Positions 1-6,475 of a stretch of DNA of 6,691 nt are shown here, piece by piece. The position numbers and the translations under genes were made by a program. This stretch comes from an uncultured Alphaproteobacteria bacterium (GTDB taxonomy: Bacteria > Pseudomonadota > Alphaproteobacteria > RF32 > CAG-239), in assembly GCA_944392285.1 (NCBI GenBank), contig CALXWF010000060.1, positions 1 through 6,691 of the forward strand, read 5' to 3'. Each line of letters begins with the position of its first letter. Position 1 is the stretch's first letter. The notes beneath the pieces were generated by a model. That model was given only the letters and a program-made list of their open reading frames with translations, was not told where the DNA came from and ran no database searches.

Positions 1-1066
1 ATTCTAAAATAACGACATCAGGTTTTTCTTCTTTAATGATTTCGGTCATTTCCGGATAGCTCAACAGCGTGCGCCACAAGAGAACCGTACGTCCAAAATG
101 CTCTGCCAACAAGGGGTGAATATTATCAAAGAACGAATCTCTTATGACCAAAAGCTTCTCTTTTTTACCTTTGCTTTGGCACAACATATTATCTATGCCG
201 TAATTCATTTCTTTATTTTTACCGCGATAAATGCACTCATGGGTTATCGGTTGAGTGTATTCAAAAGCATAATCCCATTCACTGCAAGGAACAAAGACGC
301 CTTCGGTCTTGAAGTTATCTCCACAAGCTCTGTCTTCTTTAGATATTTTTTTAATTTCTATCGGCTGTTGCCCTTTAAGGAACCCCATAGCTTGTAAATT
401 ATCAAACAAGCGTCGATAAGCCAAATAACCGCCGTATTTGGTCCAATGCGTATCTGTTCTTAAAAACAAACGATGGTCTTTTTTCTCTTCCATAAACAGG
501 TCAGTATAGTCAACAACCTTTACCCCTCTGTCACGCAGGGCATCTCTTAGTTGGTCGGTACGGGTATAGTCGGCTTTCTTCTTTTGATAGACATCGGGCA
601 TATACTCAGAGTAAATACGCATTTTATTGGGCGGAAAAGTTACCAAAACCTTAGCCCCTAAGGCCTCAAACTTCTTGATGTCGCCCATTAAAATGGACAT
701 AATTTCATCAAGATGTTCGGGAGAATATAAATTTGTTCCCAAGAAATCGGCCAACTGGTCGCTTTTAATCTCACTTTTAACCGAGTTAAAAAACATCCAA
801 TCTTCTTTACCGGTAATGATATAATCGCTGATACCAAAACGTTTTTTTCTTGTTTTGTTATAACGTTTTACCAATTTTTTGCGGTTGGGGAAATTGTCTT
901 GATAATAAGCATCAAACTCTGCCGGAAAATTTAGGCTGAGCTCGGTCGGAAAGCGTGCGGGCATTCTATTATCGCTCAGCGCCCCATATTTTACCGGTAT
1001 TAAGCTGCAGGCAAATTTGTGAAATATTATGGCAGCAAAATAGCACAAAGCGGCATATTTTGCCAA
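1..1066 (-). CDS. Second AlgJ/AlgX-like SGNH (DHHW) periplasmic acetyltransferase, 3' end cut by window edge
   Basis: The frame is open from a TTG at 1066 to the left edge (355 codons, no stop), so the C-terminus is missing, probably about 15-20 residues by comparison with the neighbour. The product is a paralogue of the protein at 1098-2219: an ungapped hand alignment from LSDNR (about residue 30) to residue 224 gives 110 identities in 195 positions. Family marks seen are GKEDWMFF (86-93), FPPNKM (144-149), RTDTHW (203-208) and IRDSFF (308-313). By family knowledge D205, H207 and S311 form the SGNH catalytic triad used for O-acetyl transfer or esterase chemistry. The N-terminus has a hydrophobic stretch (about residues 5-22), a likely signal or anchor, so the domain should be periplasmic. 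The TTG start is chosen because AAGGAG lies 8 nt upstream; an in-frame GTG at 1075 overlaps that site. It is the third gene of the MBOAT operon, 31 nt after its paralogue. The exact acceptor glycan is not known. Confidence 0.88.
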   Translation of the reverse strand, partial: MAKYAALCYFAAIIFHKFACSLIPVKYGALSDNRMPARFPTELSLNFPAEFDAYYQDNFPNRKKLVKRYNKTRKKRFGISDYIITGKEDWMFFNSVKSEIKSDQLADFLGTNLYSPEHLDEIMSILMGDIKKFEALGAKVLVTFPPNKMRIYSEYMPDVYQKKKADYTRTDQLRDALRDRGVKVVDYTDLFMEEKKDHRLFLRTDTHWTKYGGYLAYRRLFDNLQAMGFLKGQQPIEIKKISKEDRACGDNFKTEGVFVPCSEWDYAFEYTQPITHECIYRGKNKEMNYGIDNMLCQSKGKKEKLLVIRDSFFDNIHPLLAEHFGRTVLLWRTLLSYPEMTEIIKEEKPDVVILE

Positions 1067-1074
1067 AAATTTCA

Positions 1075-1080
1075 CTCCTT
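1075..1080 (-). promoter_or_regulatory. Ribosome binding site that selects the TTG start
   Basis: AAGGAG on the minus strand, 8 nt before the TTG at 1066. The alternative in-frame GTG at 1075 shares its first base with the last G of this motif, so it cannot use it at normal spacing. This favours TTG as the start. Confidence 0.6.
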
Positions 1081-1097
1081 GCCAAATTTTTTGGAAC

Positions 1098-2219
1098 TTA
1101 TTGCTTCTTAAAGATATCATGATTAAGTTTGCCTATTTGTCTTTCAAGATATTCCAAGATAACAACGTCCGGTTTTTCTTTTTCCATAACCTCTTGAACT
1201 AACGGATAATGGCCGAATTTGCGTCCATATACCATAGAGTGAGAGAAATGGTTGGAGACCATCGGCAACATGCTTGCAAAAAATGAATCTCTTATGGCCA
1301 ACATCTTATATTTGCGGTTGGGTGCCGTGCAGCTTATAATATCTTCTTTATCAATGTTTTCACATTTTGAGACTATCGGCTTGTTAAATTCAAGCTTATA
1401 GTCGATATCGCGGCAGTGTTCTTTGGTTCCAAGCATGCCATGCAAATCTCCGCAATATTTTTCTTGAGCGGTTATGCCGGTGAGCTTTAGCGGTTTCAAA
1501 TCTGCAAATTTGGGATTTTTGCTGATTTCTTCCATCAGACGTTTGTACCCAAGATATGCGCCATAATTGTTCCAATGCGTGTCCGTGCGCCAATACAGCC
1601 AATGCTCGCCTTTATTTTCTTGTAAATAGTTTTTAAGATTCAGAACATGGACACCCCTTTTCTTTAAGGCATCGCTGACTTGGTCTACGGCCGTATAAGA
1701 CGCCTGCTTCCCTTCATAAATCTTTGGCATATATTCAGGATATATGGTCATTTTATTGGGCGGGAAAACCACATAAACCTCTGCTCCATAGGCTTCAAAC
1801 TGTTTTATCTGCCCGACAAAAAAATCAACCATGGCTGATAGCTTTTCCGGCGAATAGAGGTTGGTTCCCTGAAAGTCTGCAACAGTGTCACTATCGGCAT
1901 CTACTTTTGCAGAATCATAAAATAACCAATCTTCTTTGCCCAAGATAACACGGTCATTAATGCCGAACTTTGCAATACGAAACCGATTATATCTTTTCAG
2001 CAAGCTTCTTCTTTTGGGGAAATTGTCCTGATAATAAGCCTCAAATTCTTGCGGAAATGATAAGCTTAATTGTTTTGGGAAAGGTGCCGGCGTGCGATTT
2101 TCGCTCAGCTTATTGGCTTTTGAGAAGAAACTGCCGATAAAGCATAAGGCAATAAAAAGTACAAAGAAACCTGCACCGAAATATTTGCAAAAAACGTTTA
2201 TCTTTTTTGTGTCAATCAT
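1098..2219 (-). CDS. AlgJ/AlgX-like SGNH (DHHW) periplasmic O-acetyltransferase
   Basis: The product is 373 aa. A short basic N-terminus (KK at 5-6) is followed by one hydrophobic segment at about 13-32, which would hold the rest in the periplasm as a signal anchor. The soluble part carries the features of AlgJ/AlgX/DHHW proteins: LSENR (38-42), GKEDWLFY (94-101), FPPNKM (152-157), RTDTHW (211-216) and IRDSFF (309-314). D213, H215 and S312 match the SGNH catalytic triad positions of the family. These proteins take acetyl groups delivered by an MBOAT partner and transfer them to a polysaccharide, as in alginate acetylation. The ATG lies 2 nt after the stop of the MBOAT gene, with only a weak AGG at 8 nt spacing, so translational coupling is likely. 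Four cysteines (256, 269, 286, 297) precede the catalytic serine and correspond to four in the downstream paralogue. Family assignment is strong; substrate is inferred only. Confidence 0.92.
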   Translation of the reverse strand: MIDTKKINVFCKYFGAGFFVLFIALCFIGSFFSKANKLSENRTPAPFPKQLSLSFPQEFEAYYQDNFPKRRSLLKRYNRFRIAKFGINDRVILGKEDWLFYDSAKVDADSDTVADFQGTNLYSPEKLSAMVDFFVGQIKQFEAYGAEVYVVFPPNKMTIYPEYMPKIYEGKQASYTAVDQVSDALKKRGVHVLNLKNYLQENKGEHWLYWRTDTHWNNYGAYLGYKRLMEEISKNPKFADLKPLKLTGITAQEKYCGDLHGMLGTKEHCRDIDYKLEFNKPIVSKCENIDKEDIISCTAPNRKYKMLAIRDSFFASMLPMVSNHFSHSMVYGRKFGHYPLVQEVMEKEKPDVVILEYLERQIGKLNHDIFKKQ

Positions 2220-2221
2220 TT

Positions 2222-3607
2222 TTAGAACCTAAAGTAAATAAAGGGGTTGTACGAACTTCCGGCCAAATAAAGGACACAGAAATAAAACATCAAAATTAAG
2301 GCTGTGGAACGTGTCAGATTGTATACAAGCGTATCTTTATATTTGCTTAAGCCTGAAACAGGAATGATACCCATCATCAAAGTTCCTAAAATCATAGCGG
2401 TCATAATCTCTTTGTTCCAAACCATATTAAAGAGCTCCATGCTGGTGTTGCTAACATCAAACATGCTGTCAATATAGGTAATGGCCGTCGGCAAGTCCTC
2501 AATGCGGAAAAATACGTAGCTAATCAGCACGACGAATGCAATGTAAATATGACGCAAAATCCGCCAGGGTAAAACTTTTTCAACATTGACTATACGCTCA
2601 ATCACCAAAAACAGCCCATGCCACATACCCCAGATAACAAAGTTCCAACTGGCTCCATGCCACAAGCCCGTGCAGAAAAAAACGATGAGCAGGTTTATGT
2701 ATGTACGTGCCGTTCCTTTACGGTTACCGCCCAAGGGAATGTATAAATATTCTTTGAACCAAGTTGACAAAGAGATATGCCAACGCCGCCAATATTCTTT
2801 AATGGATTGTGAAATATAAGGATAATTAAAGTTTTCTTGGAAGCGGAAGCCAAACATCAACCCAAGGCCGATTGCCATGTCTGAATAGCCCGAAAAGTCA
2901 TAATAAATTTGCAAAGCATACGCAAACATACTAATCCAGGTTTCATAAATTGAAAGCTCGGCCGCCGGATGTGAAAGCATTTGATCCGCAAAGCCGCCTA
3001 AGATGTTGGCTATCATAACCTTCTTAAACAAACCGACAATAAAGCGGATGACCCCGTCATTAAAACTATCAAGCGTAACCTTACGATTATCAATTTGTTT
3101 TTCAATATCATAATATTTAACAATAGGACCGGCAATTAATTGCGGGAAGAATGAAATATATAAGCCCATTTTCATTAAGTTCTTTTGCGGCTTTACTTGC
3201 CCGCGATATACGTCTACAACATATGACAAAGCTTGAAAGGTGTAAAAAGAAATACCTATCGGCAAAGATACGTCTTCAAACTCAAAGCCGGTTCCCAAAA
3301 CTTTATTTACATTATCAATGGCAAAATTAATATATTTAAAATAGCCCAAAAACGACAGGTTAAACAAGACACCGATGGTTACCCATAATTTGGCCCTTAC
3401 TCCTTTGCCGACTTGTTGACCGATAATCCAGTTGACAAATATGGAAATCATCATCAATACGACATAACTCGGCTCACCCCAAGCATAAAAAATCAAGCTC
3501 ATAAAAAGCAAAAAGCAGTTGCGAATTTGAGTATGTTTTAATGCATAGTTTACCAGAAGCGTAAAAGGCAAAAACAGCCATAAAAAGACCAAAGAACTAA
3601 ATACCAT
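2222..3607 (-). CDS. AlgI-like membrane-bound O-acyltransferase (MBOAT)
   Basis: The product is a polytopic 461-aa inner-membrane protein, full length for the AlgI/DltB/PatA type of MBOAT. Signature blocks are PIGISFYTFQALSYVVDVYRG starting at 116 (shown to its RG end at 136), FFPQLIAGPIVKY (153-165), YYDFSGYSDMAIGLG (235-249), EYWRRWHISLSTWFKEY (271-287) and TGLWHGASWNF (313-323). H277 and H317 are the two conserved MBOAT histidines; the latter is the one generally considered catalytic. The C-terminus SYNPFIYFRF is also typical of the AlgI group. Members move acyl groups, usually acetyl, from a cytoplasmic donor to the periplasmic side, for use by AlgJ/AlgX-type partners such as the two encoded directly downstream. 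The ATG at 3607 has an AGGA motif 9 nt upstream. It is the first gene of the operon. Which glycan is modified (capsule, exopolysaccharide, LPS or peptidoglycan) cannot be told, because no glycan synthesis gene is in view. Confidence 0.95.
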   Translation of the reverse strand: MVFSSLVFLWLFLPFTLLVNYALKHTQIRNCFLLFMSLIFYAWGEPSYVVLMMISIFVNWIIGQQVGKGVRAKLWVTIGVLFNLSFLGYFKYINFAIDNVNKVLGTGFEFEDVSLPIGISFYTFQALSYVVDVYRGQVKPQKNLMKMGLYISFFPQLIAGPIVKYYDIEKQIDNRKVTLDSFNDGVIRFIVGLFKKVMIANILGGFADQMLSHPAAELSIYETWISMFAYALQIYYDFSGYSDMAIGLGLMFGFRFQENFNYPYISQSIKEYWRRWHISLSTWFKEYLYIPLGGNRKGTARTYINLLIVFFCTGLWHGASWNFVIWGMWHGLFLVIERIVNVEKVLPWRILRHIYIAFVVLISYVFFRIEDLPTAITYIDSMFDVSNTSMELFNMVWNKEIMTAMILGTLMMGIIPVSGLSKYKDTLVYNLTRSTALILMFYFCVLYLAGSSYNPFIYFRF

Positions 3608-3630
3608 TTTTATTATTCCTATCGTTTTAA

Positions 3631-3640
3631 ATCACGTGAT
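3631..3640. promoter_or_regulatory. Perfect 10-nt palindrome ATCACGTGAT, possible operator
   Basis: ATCACGTGAT is its own reverse complement. It lies in the 191-nt divergent spacer, directly at the predicted transcription start of the MBOAT operon and 23 nt upstream of the MBOAT start codon. That position would suit a repressor site, but a 10-nt palindrome can occur by chance and no matching regulator is in view. Confidence 0.25.
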
Positions 3641-3668
3641 AAGATAACTTAATCAGGCAAAATGTAAA
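3641..3668 (-). promoter_or_regulatory. Candidate sigma70-type promoter of the MBOAT operon
   Basis: On the minus strand TTTACA (3668-3663; 5 of 6 to TTGACA) is followed after 16 nt by TATCTT (3646-3641; 4 of 6 to TATAAT). Transcription would begin near 3634, leaving a leader of roughly 28 nt that contains the AGGA ribosome site at 3617-3620. The surrounding sequence is AT-rich, so chance matches are common. Confidence 0.35.
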
Positions 3669-3738
3669 GAATTTTATGCAAATTATGCCAAAAAATTTAA
3701 TCATAAAATCAGTATCTTGGATATTTATTCCTTTATTA

Positions 3739-3767
3739 TTGTCAAGCAATATAAAATATTATATCCT
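3739..3767 (+). promoter_or_regulatory. Candidate sigma70-type promoter of the hemolysin III family gene
   Basis: TTGTCA (3739-3744; 5 of 6 to TTGACA), a 17-nt spacer, then TATCCT (3762-3767; 4 of 6 to TATAAT). Transcription would start near 3774, 25 nt before the ATG at 3799. This also argues against the longer reading that begins at 3676, which lies upstream of the promoter. Confidence 0.4.
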
Positions 3768-3785
3768 CATCTTGTCCTGCAAAAT

Positions 3786-3791
3786 GAAAGG
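3786..3791 (+). promoter_or_regulatory. Ribosome binding site selecting the ATG at 3799
   Basis: GAAAGG, 7 nt before the ATG at 3799. No comparable site precedes the in-frame ATGs at 3676 or 3784. This, together with the family's normal N-terminus, decides the start. Confidence 0.5.
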
Positions 3792-3798
3792 TCATATC

Positions 3799-4458
3799 AT
3801 GGAGAAAAAATCTGCCGTTTTACGCCCATACAGTCTGAAAGAAGAAGTGTGGAACTGCATTATTCACGGAATCGGCGCAGCCTTGAGCATTGCCGCTTTG
3901 GTTATTTTGGTCGTGTTTTCAACCATCTACGGCGATGTTTGGGCTATTGTCTCAACTGCCATATTCGGCGCCTCTATGATTGTATTATACACGGCATCAA
4001 CCGTTTATCACGCTGTCCCTACCCCTGAAATTAAGAAAAAGCTTAAAAAGTTTGACCATATTTCCATTTACTATCTGATTGCCGGCAGCTATACGCCGTT
4101 TTTGCTTGTGACCATGCGTGACGCAACGGGCTGGACCGTTTTCGGAATCGTGTGGGGGTTGGCTCTAATCGGAACCTTCCTTAAACTTTTCAGTCAAGGA
4201 AGCGGCACCAAGGCTTGGTCTATCGGCCTTTATTTGCTTATGGGCTGGATGATTATATTTGCCTCCAATAAACTCTTTGCAGAGCTTCCCAAAATCGGAA
4301 TTATCTTTTTGATTTTAGGCGGCTTATTTTACACTTTCGGTATTTTCTTTTATGTTTGGAAAAGCCGCCAGTATACCCATGCAATTTGGCACTTTTTTGT
4401 TCTTGTCGGAACAATCATGCACTTTTTTGCCGTCCTTTATTCTTGTGTCCTTATCTAA
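3799..4458 (+). CDS. Hemolysin III / PAQR-family (YqfA/TrhA-like) integral membrane protein
   Basis: The product is 219 aa from the chosen ATG, the usual length for the hemolysin III family, with about seven hydrophobic segments. Conserved family features are EEVWNCIIHGIGAALS (15-30, H23), STVYHA (67-72, H71), DHISIYYLIAGSYTPF (86-101) and the C-terminal HAIWH (194-198) with H208. H71, H194 and H198 match the metal-binding histidines of the PAQR fold. The family was named after a Bacillus cereus haemolysin. Bacterial members are linked to membrane-energy or lipid homeostasis, but their reaction is not settled, so toxicity should not be assumed. The frame extends 41 codons further upstream to 3676 with a hydrophobic leader, but the ribosome site and candidate promoter support 3799. 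It is the only plus-strand gene, divergent from the MBOAT operon and overlapping the end of the lipoprotein gene by 4 nt. Confidence 0.92.
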   Translation: MEKKSAVLRPYSLKEEVWNCIIHGIGAALSIAALVILVVFSTIYGDVWAIVSTAIFGASMIVLYTASTVYHAVPTPEIKKKLKKFDHISIYYLIAGSYTPFLLVTMRDATGWTVFGIVWGLALIGTFLKLFSQGSGTKAWSIGLYLLMGWMIIFASNKLFAELPKIGIIFLILGGLFYTFGIFFYVWKSRQYTHAIWHFFVLVGTIMHFFAVLYSCVLI

Positions 4459-4850
4459 AAATCATTGCGCGCGGCAACACAGTCATCTCCGTTAAAAGTA
4501 TAATCAATAACTTGATTATTGGCTATGGTGAAGGAGGTTTTGCAATAATACATGTTGTTGCTGCCATTTGAGGGAAAGTCATAATTCGGCGTTTCTATGG
4601 CCGGATAATAAACTTCTCCGGTATAGGGGTCGGTTTGGCCATCTATCGGACCGTTGTCTATTTTGACATAAGTGATTACATAACGGCTCGGTGTCAGATA
4701 AAACACATTGTCCGGCTGTCCCCAGGCTTCCATCAGCTCGCTTTGCGATGCCCCTACCCATTTTTGGAGCTCATTATCATAGTTAGTACTGTTTACGGTG
4801 GAACAAGCTGCTAACATCAAGGCTAAAACGCTGAATAAGTTTTTGGACAT
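4455..4850 (-). CDS. Small secreted lipoprotein of unknown function
   Basis: The product is 131 aa. The N-terminus is a lipoprotein signal peptide: K3, a hydrophobic stretch, then the lipobox LAAC with the lipidated cysteine at C16. Serine follows it, which would favour outer-membrane sorting under the enterobacterial +2 rule. The mature part begins with a WVGASQSELMEAWGQP block (31-46), resembling the W-G-...-L-...-WG-P repeat-like motif found in small proteobacterial lipoproteins. It ends with CKTSFTI...DYTFNGDDC, where C103 and C124 could form a disulfide. I do not recognise a named family and assign no function. The start has a good GAGGAG ribosome site (4858-4863) 7 nt upstream. It follows hflX by 57 nt on the same strand with no clear terminator between, so it may be co-transcribed with hfq and hflX. 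Its TAG stop overlaps the stop of the convergent hemolysin III family gene. Confidence 0.85.
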   Translation of the reverse strand: MSKNLFSVLALMLAACSTVNSTNYDNELQKWVGASQSELMEAWGQPDNVFYLTPSRYVITYVKIDNGPIDGQTDPYTGEVYYPAIETPNYDFPSNGSNNMYYCKTSFTIANNQVIDYTFNGDDCVAARNDF

Positions 4851-4907
4851 TTTCTTTCTCCTCTGAGCTTTTGGCTTTTATCTAGTCTGCCCAGAAAGAA
4901 ATACAAC

Positions 4908-6218
4908 CTAGTCTAAAGTTTTAACCTCTGTTTTGCTTAAAAGCTTTTGCAAATCAGCCTCTGAAATATGCAGGCGTATGTAAAAGACATCATTTAACAA
5001 ATTTGAGCTTAAAATCTCTGAATTTTGGTATAACCAAGCCAAGGTTGCGCCGTCAGAAGCCTTTACTTTTGCCTCAACAAGACGATGCTTTCCCGAAAGT
5101 ATTTTGTCAACAAGCGTTAAAAATGCCGCCTTCCCCTCACCGCTTGTGGCTGAAAGCGCGGCAAGGTTCTTTTTCTTTTGGCATTTTAATATAAATTCTT
5201 GCTTGGTTTCTATCGGTAATAAATCTATTTTATTTAAAACCTCAATATAATTATTTTCGTTTTCAATATTTTTTAAGCCTAAACTTCGCAAAACCGTTAT
5301 AACATCTTGTTTTTGCGCCAATGTGTCGGGGTTGGCGCTATCACGCACATGAACAATAATGTCTGCTGACAAAACCTCTTCCAACGTGGCGCGAAAGGCC
5401 ATAATCAGTTCATGAGGCAGATCTGAAATAAAACCAACCGTATCGGACAGAATTACCTCTCGCCCCGAAGGAAGCTTTATTTTGCGCATGGTCGGGTCAA
5501 GCGTGGCAAAAAGCAAATCTTTGGCAAAGATATCGGCGCCTGAAAGCAAATTAAAAAGAGTTGATTTTCCGGCATTGGTATAGCCGACCAAAGCCACAAC
5601 CGGAAAAGGCACTTTTTTGCGCGCCGAACGTTGTAAATCTCTGGTCTTTTTGACTTTTTCCAATTCTTTTTTGATGCGCACGATTTTATCATCAATAATT
5701 CGGCGGTCTAATTCAATTTGGGTTTCTCCGGGACCACCTAGAAAACCGGCGCCGCCTCTTTGGCGCTCTAGGTGTGTCCAACTGCGAACCAAACGGCTGC
5801 GCTGATAAGTTAAGTGCGCCAATTCAACCTGAAGTTTTCCTTCTTTGGTTTGCGCCCTTTCACCAAAAATTTCTAAAATCAAAGCCGTGCGGTCAATGAC
5901 TTTAACTTTCAGTTTCTTTTCCAAATTGCGTTGTTGTAAGGGCGAAATGGAAGAATCTACAATAAAAACCTCTACCCCTTGCTCTTCAAGCTGTGGTTGA
6001 ATGCGCTCCAAAAAACCGCTGCTGAAAAAAGCCCCGGGTTTGATTTCACGTAGTTTGACAATTTCTTGCACAACGACATCTAATTTAATAGATTGAGCCA
6101 AACCTACGGCTTCAGCAAGTCTGGCTTCAGCGGATAAAGATACAGGCTTGGCGGTAATCTGAGGGAAAACCACACAAGCCTTGGTCTTATAATCTTTATT
6201 TATTTCTATCAGCGGCAA
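4908..6218 (-). CDS. hflX: GTPase HflX, ribosome-splitting/rescue factor
   Basis: The product is 436 aa, full length for HflX. An N-terminal HflX domain (about 12-195) includes the glycine-rich GGAGFLGGPGETQIELDRR block (155-173) and a charged helical linker. The GTPase domain (about 205-375) has G1 GYTNAGKST (212-220), G2 region ATLDPT (238-243), G3 DTVGF (259-263), G4 NKID (329-332) and G5 SAT (356-358). A short C-terminal domain follows. HflX binds the 50S subunit and splits stalled or vacant 70S ribosomes in heat and other stress. The start is TTG at 6218, 2 nt after the hfq stop. There is no ATG near the N-terminus; the next methionine is far inside at 244. The TTG places the conserved TKACVVFP strand at residue 12, as expected. 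Only a weak purine-rich stretch precedes it, so translation is probably coupled to hfq. The hfq-hflX order is common in proteobacteria. Confidence 0.97.
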   Translation of the reverse strand: MPLIEINKDYKTKACVVFPQITAKPVSLSAEARLAEAVGLAQSIKLDVVVQEIVKLREIKPGAFFSSGFLERIQPQLEEQGVEVFIVDSSISPLQQRNLEKKLKVKVIDRTALILEIFGERAQTKEGKLQVELAHLTYQRSRLVRSWTHLERQRGGAGFLGGPGETQIELDRRIIDDKIVRIKKELEKVKKTRDLQRSARKKVPFPVVALVGYTNAGKSTLFNLLSGADIFAKDLLFATLDPTMRKIKLPSGREVILSDTVGFISDLPHELIMAFRATLEEVLSADIIVHVRDSANPDTLAQKQDVITVLRSLGLKNIENENNYIEVLNKIDLLPIETKQEFILKCQKKKNLAALSATSGEGKAAFLTLVDKILSGKHRLVEAKVKASDGATLAWLYQNSEILSSNLLNDVFYIRLHISEADLQKLLSKTEVKTLD

Positions 6219-6220
6219 AT

Positions 6221-6442
6221 TTATTCTTCAACTTCAAAATCTATCGGGGTGCCGGGCATAATGGTTGAAACCGCATGTTTGTATATCAACTGAGTGTGAC
6301 CATCACGGCGCAAAAGTAACGAAAAGCTGTCAAACCAAGTAATTAAACCTTGCAATTTGACACCGTTTACCAAAAAAACGGTTACGGATACTTTGTCATT
6401 TTTCAATTTATTTAAAAAATCGTCTTGCACGTTTTGGGTCAT
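6221..6442 (-). CDS. hfq: RNA chaperone Hfq
   Basis: The product is 73 aa, a short alphaproteobacterial-type Hfq made of the Sm core plus a brief acidic tail. The N-terminal helix VQDDFLNKL (5-13) includes proximal-face residues, the Sm1 region is VTVFLVNGVKLQG (20-32), and Sm2 has the diagnostic YKHA (54-57). Hfq forms a hexameric ring that binds U-rich 3' ends of small RNAs on its proximal face and A-rich mRNA on its distal face, pairing sRNAs with targets. At the rim, where E. coli has RRER, this protein reads KNDK, so the arginine patch is largely missing. The tail ends PIDFEVEE, far shorter than the E. coli tail. The ATG at 6442 is preceded by AAGAAGGA (6450-6457), 7 nt away. First gene of the hfq-hflX operon. 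Confidence 0.97.
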   Translation of the reverse strand: MTQNVQDDFLNKLKNDKVSVTVFLVNGVKLQGLITWFDSFSLLLRRDGHTQLIYKHAVSTIMPGTPIDFEVEE

Positions 6443-6475
6443 TGTTTTGTCCTTCTTAAAATTTTTGTTTTCTCA

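Noticed and set aside
98..397. Open plus-strand frame of 99 codons
   Set aside because: It is antisense to the AlgJ/AlgX-like coding region, whose minus-strand frame shows clear family motifs; no homology signal or ribosome site.
1724..1948. Plus-strand open frame inside the first AlgJ/AlgX-like gene
   Set aside because: Shadow of the opposite strand's conserved coding sequence.
3608..3798. CRISPR, toxin-antitoxin or small-gene content in the divergent spacer
   Set aside because: No spaced repeats and no small frame with a convincing ribosome site; only candidate promoters and a short palindrome.
4461..4480. TTGC-CGCGC-GCAA hairpin followed by TTTTT on the minus strand, as a lipoprotein-gene terminator
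   Set aside because: The stem is only 4 bp, is separated from the T-run and lies within the last codons; too weak to call.
4356..4571. Plus-strand open frame spanning the hemolysin III / lipoprotein junction
   Set aside because: It overlaps two well-supported genes in other frames and has no recognisable domain.
4882..4914. 7-nt direct repeat CTAGTCT at 4882-4888 and 4908-4914 around the hflX stop
   Set aside because: Short, only two copies, and one falls in coding sequence; easily chance.
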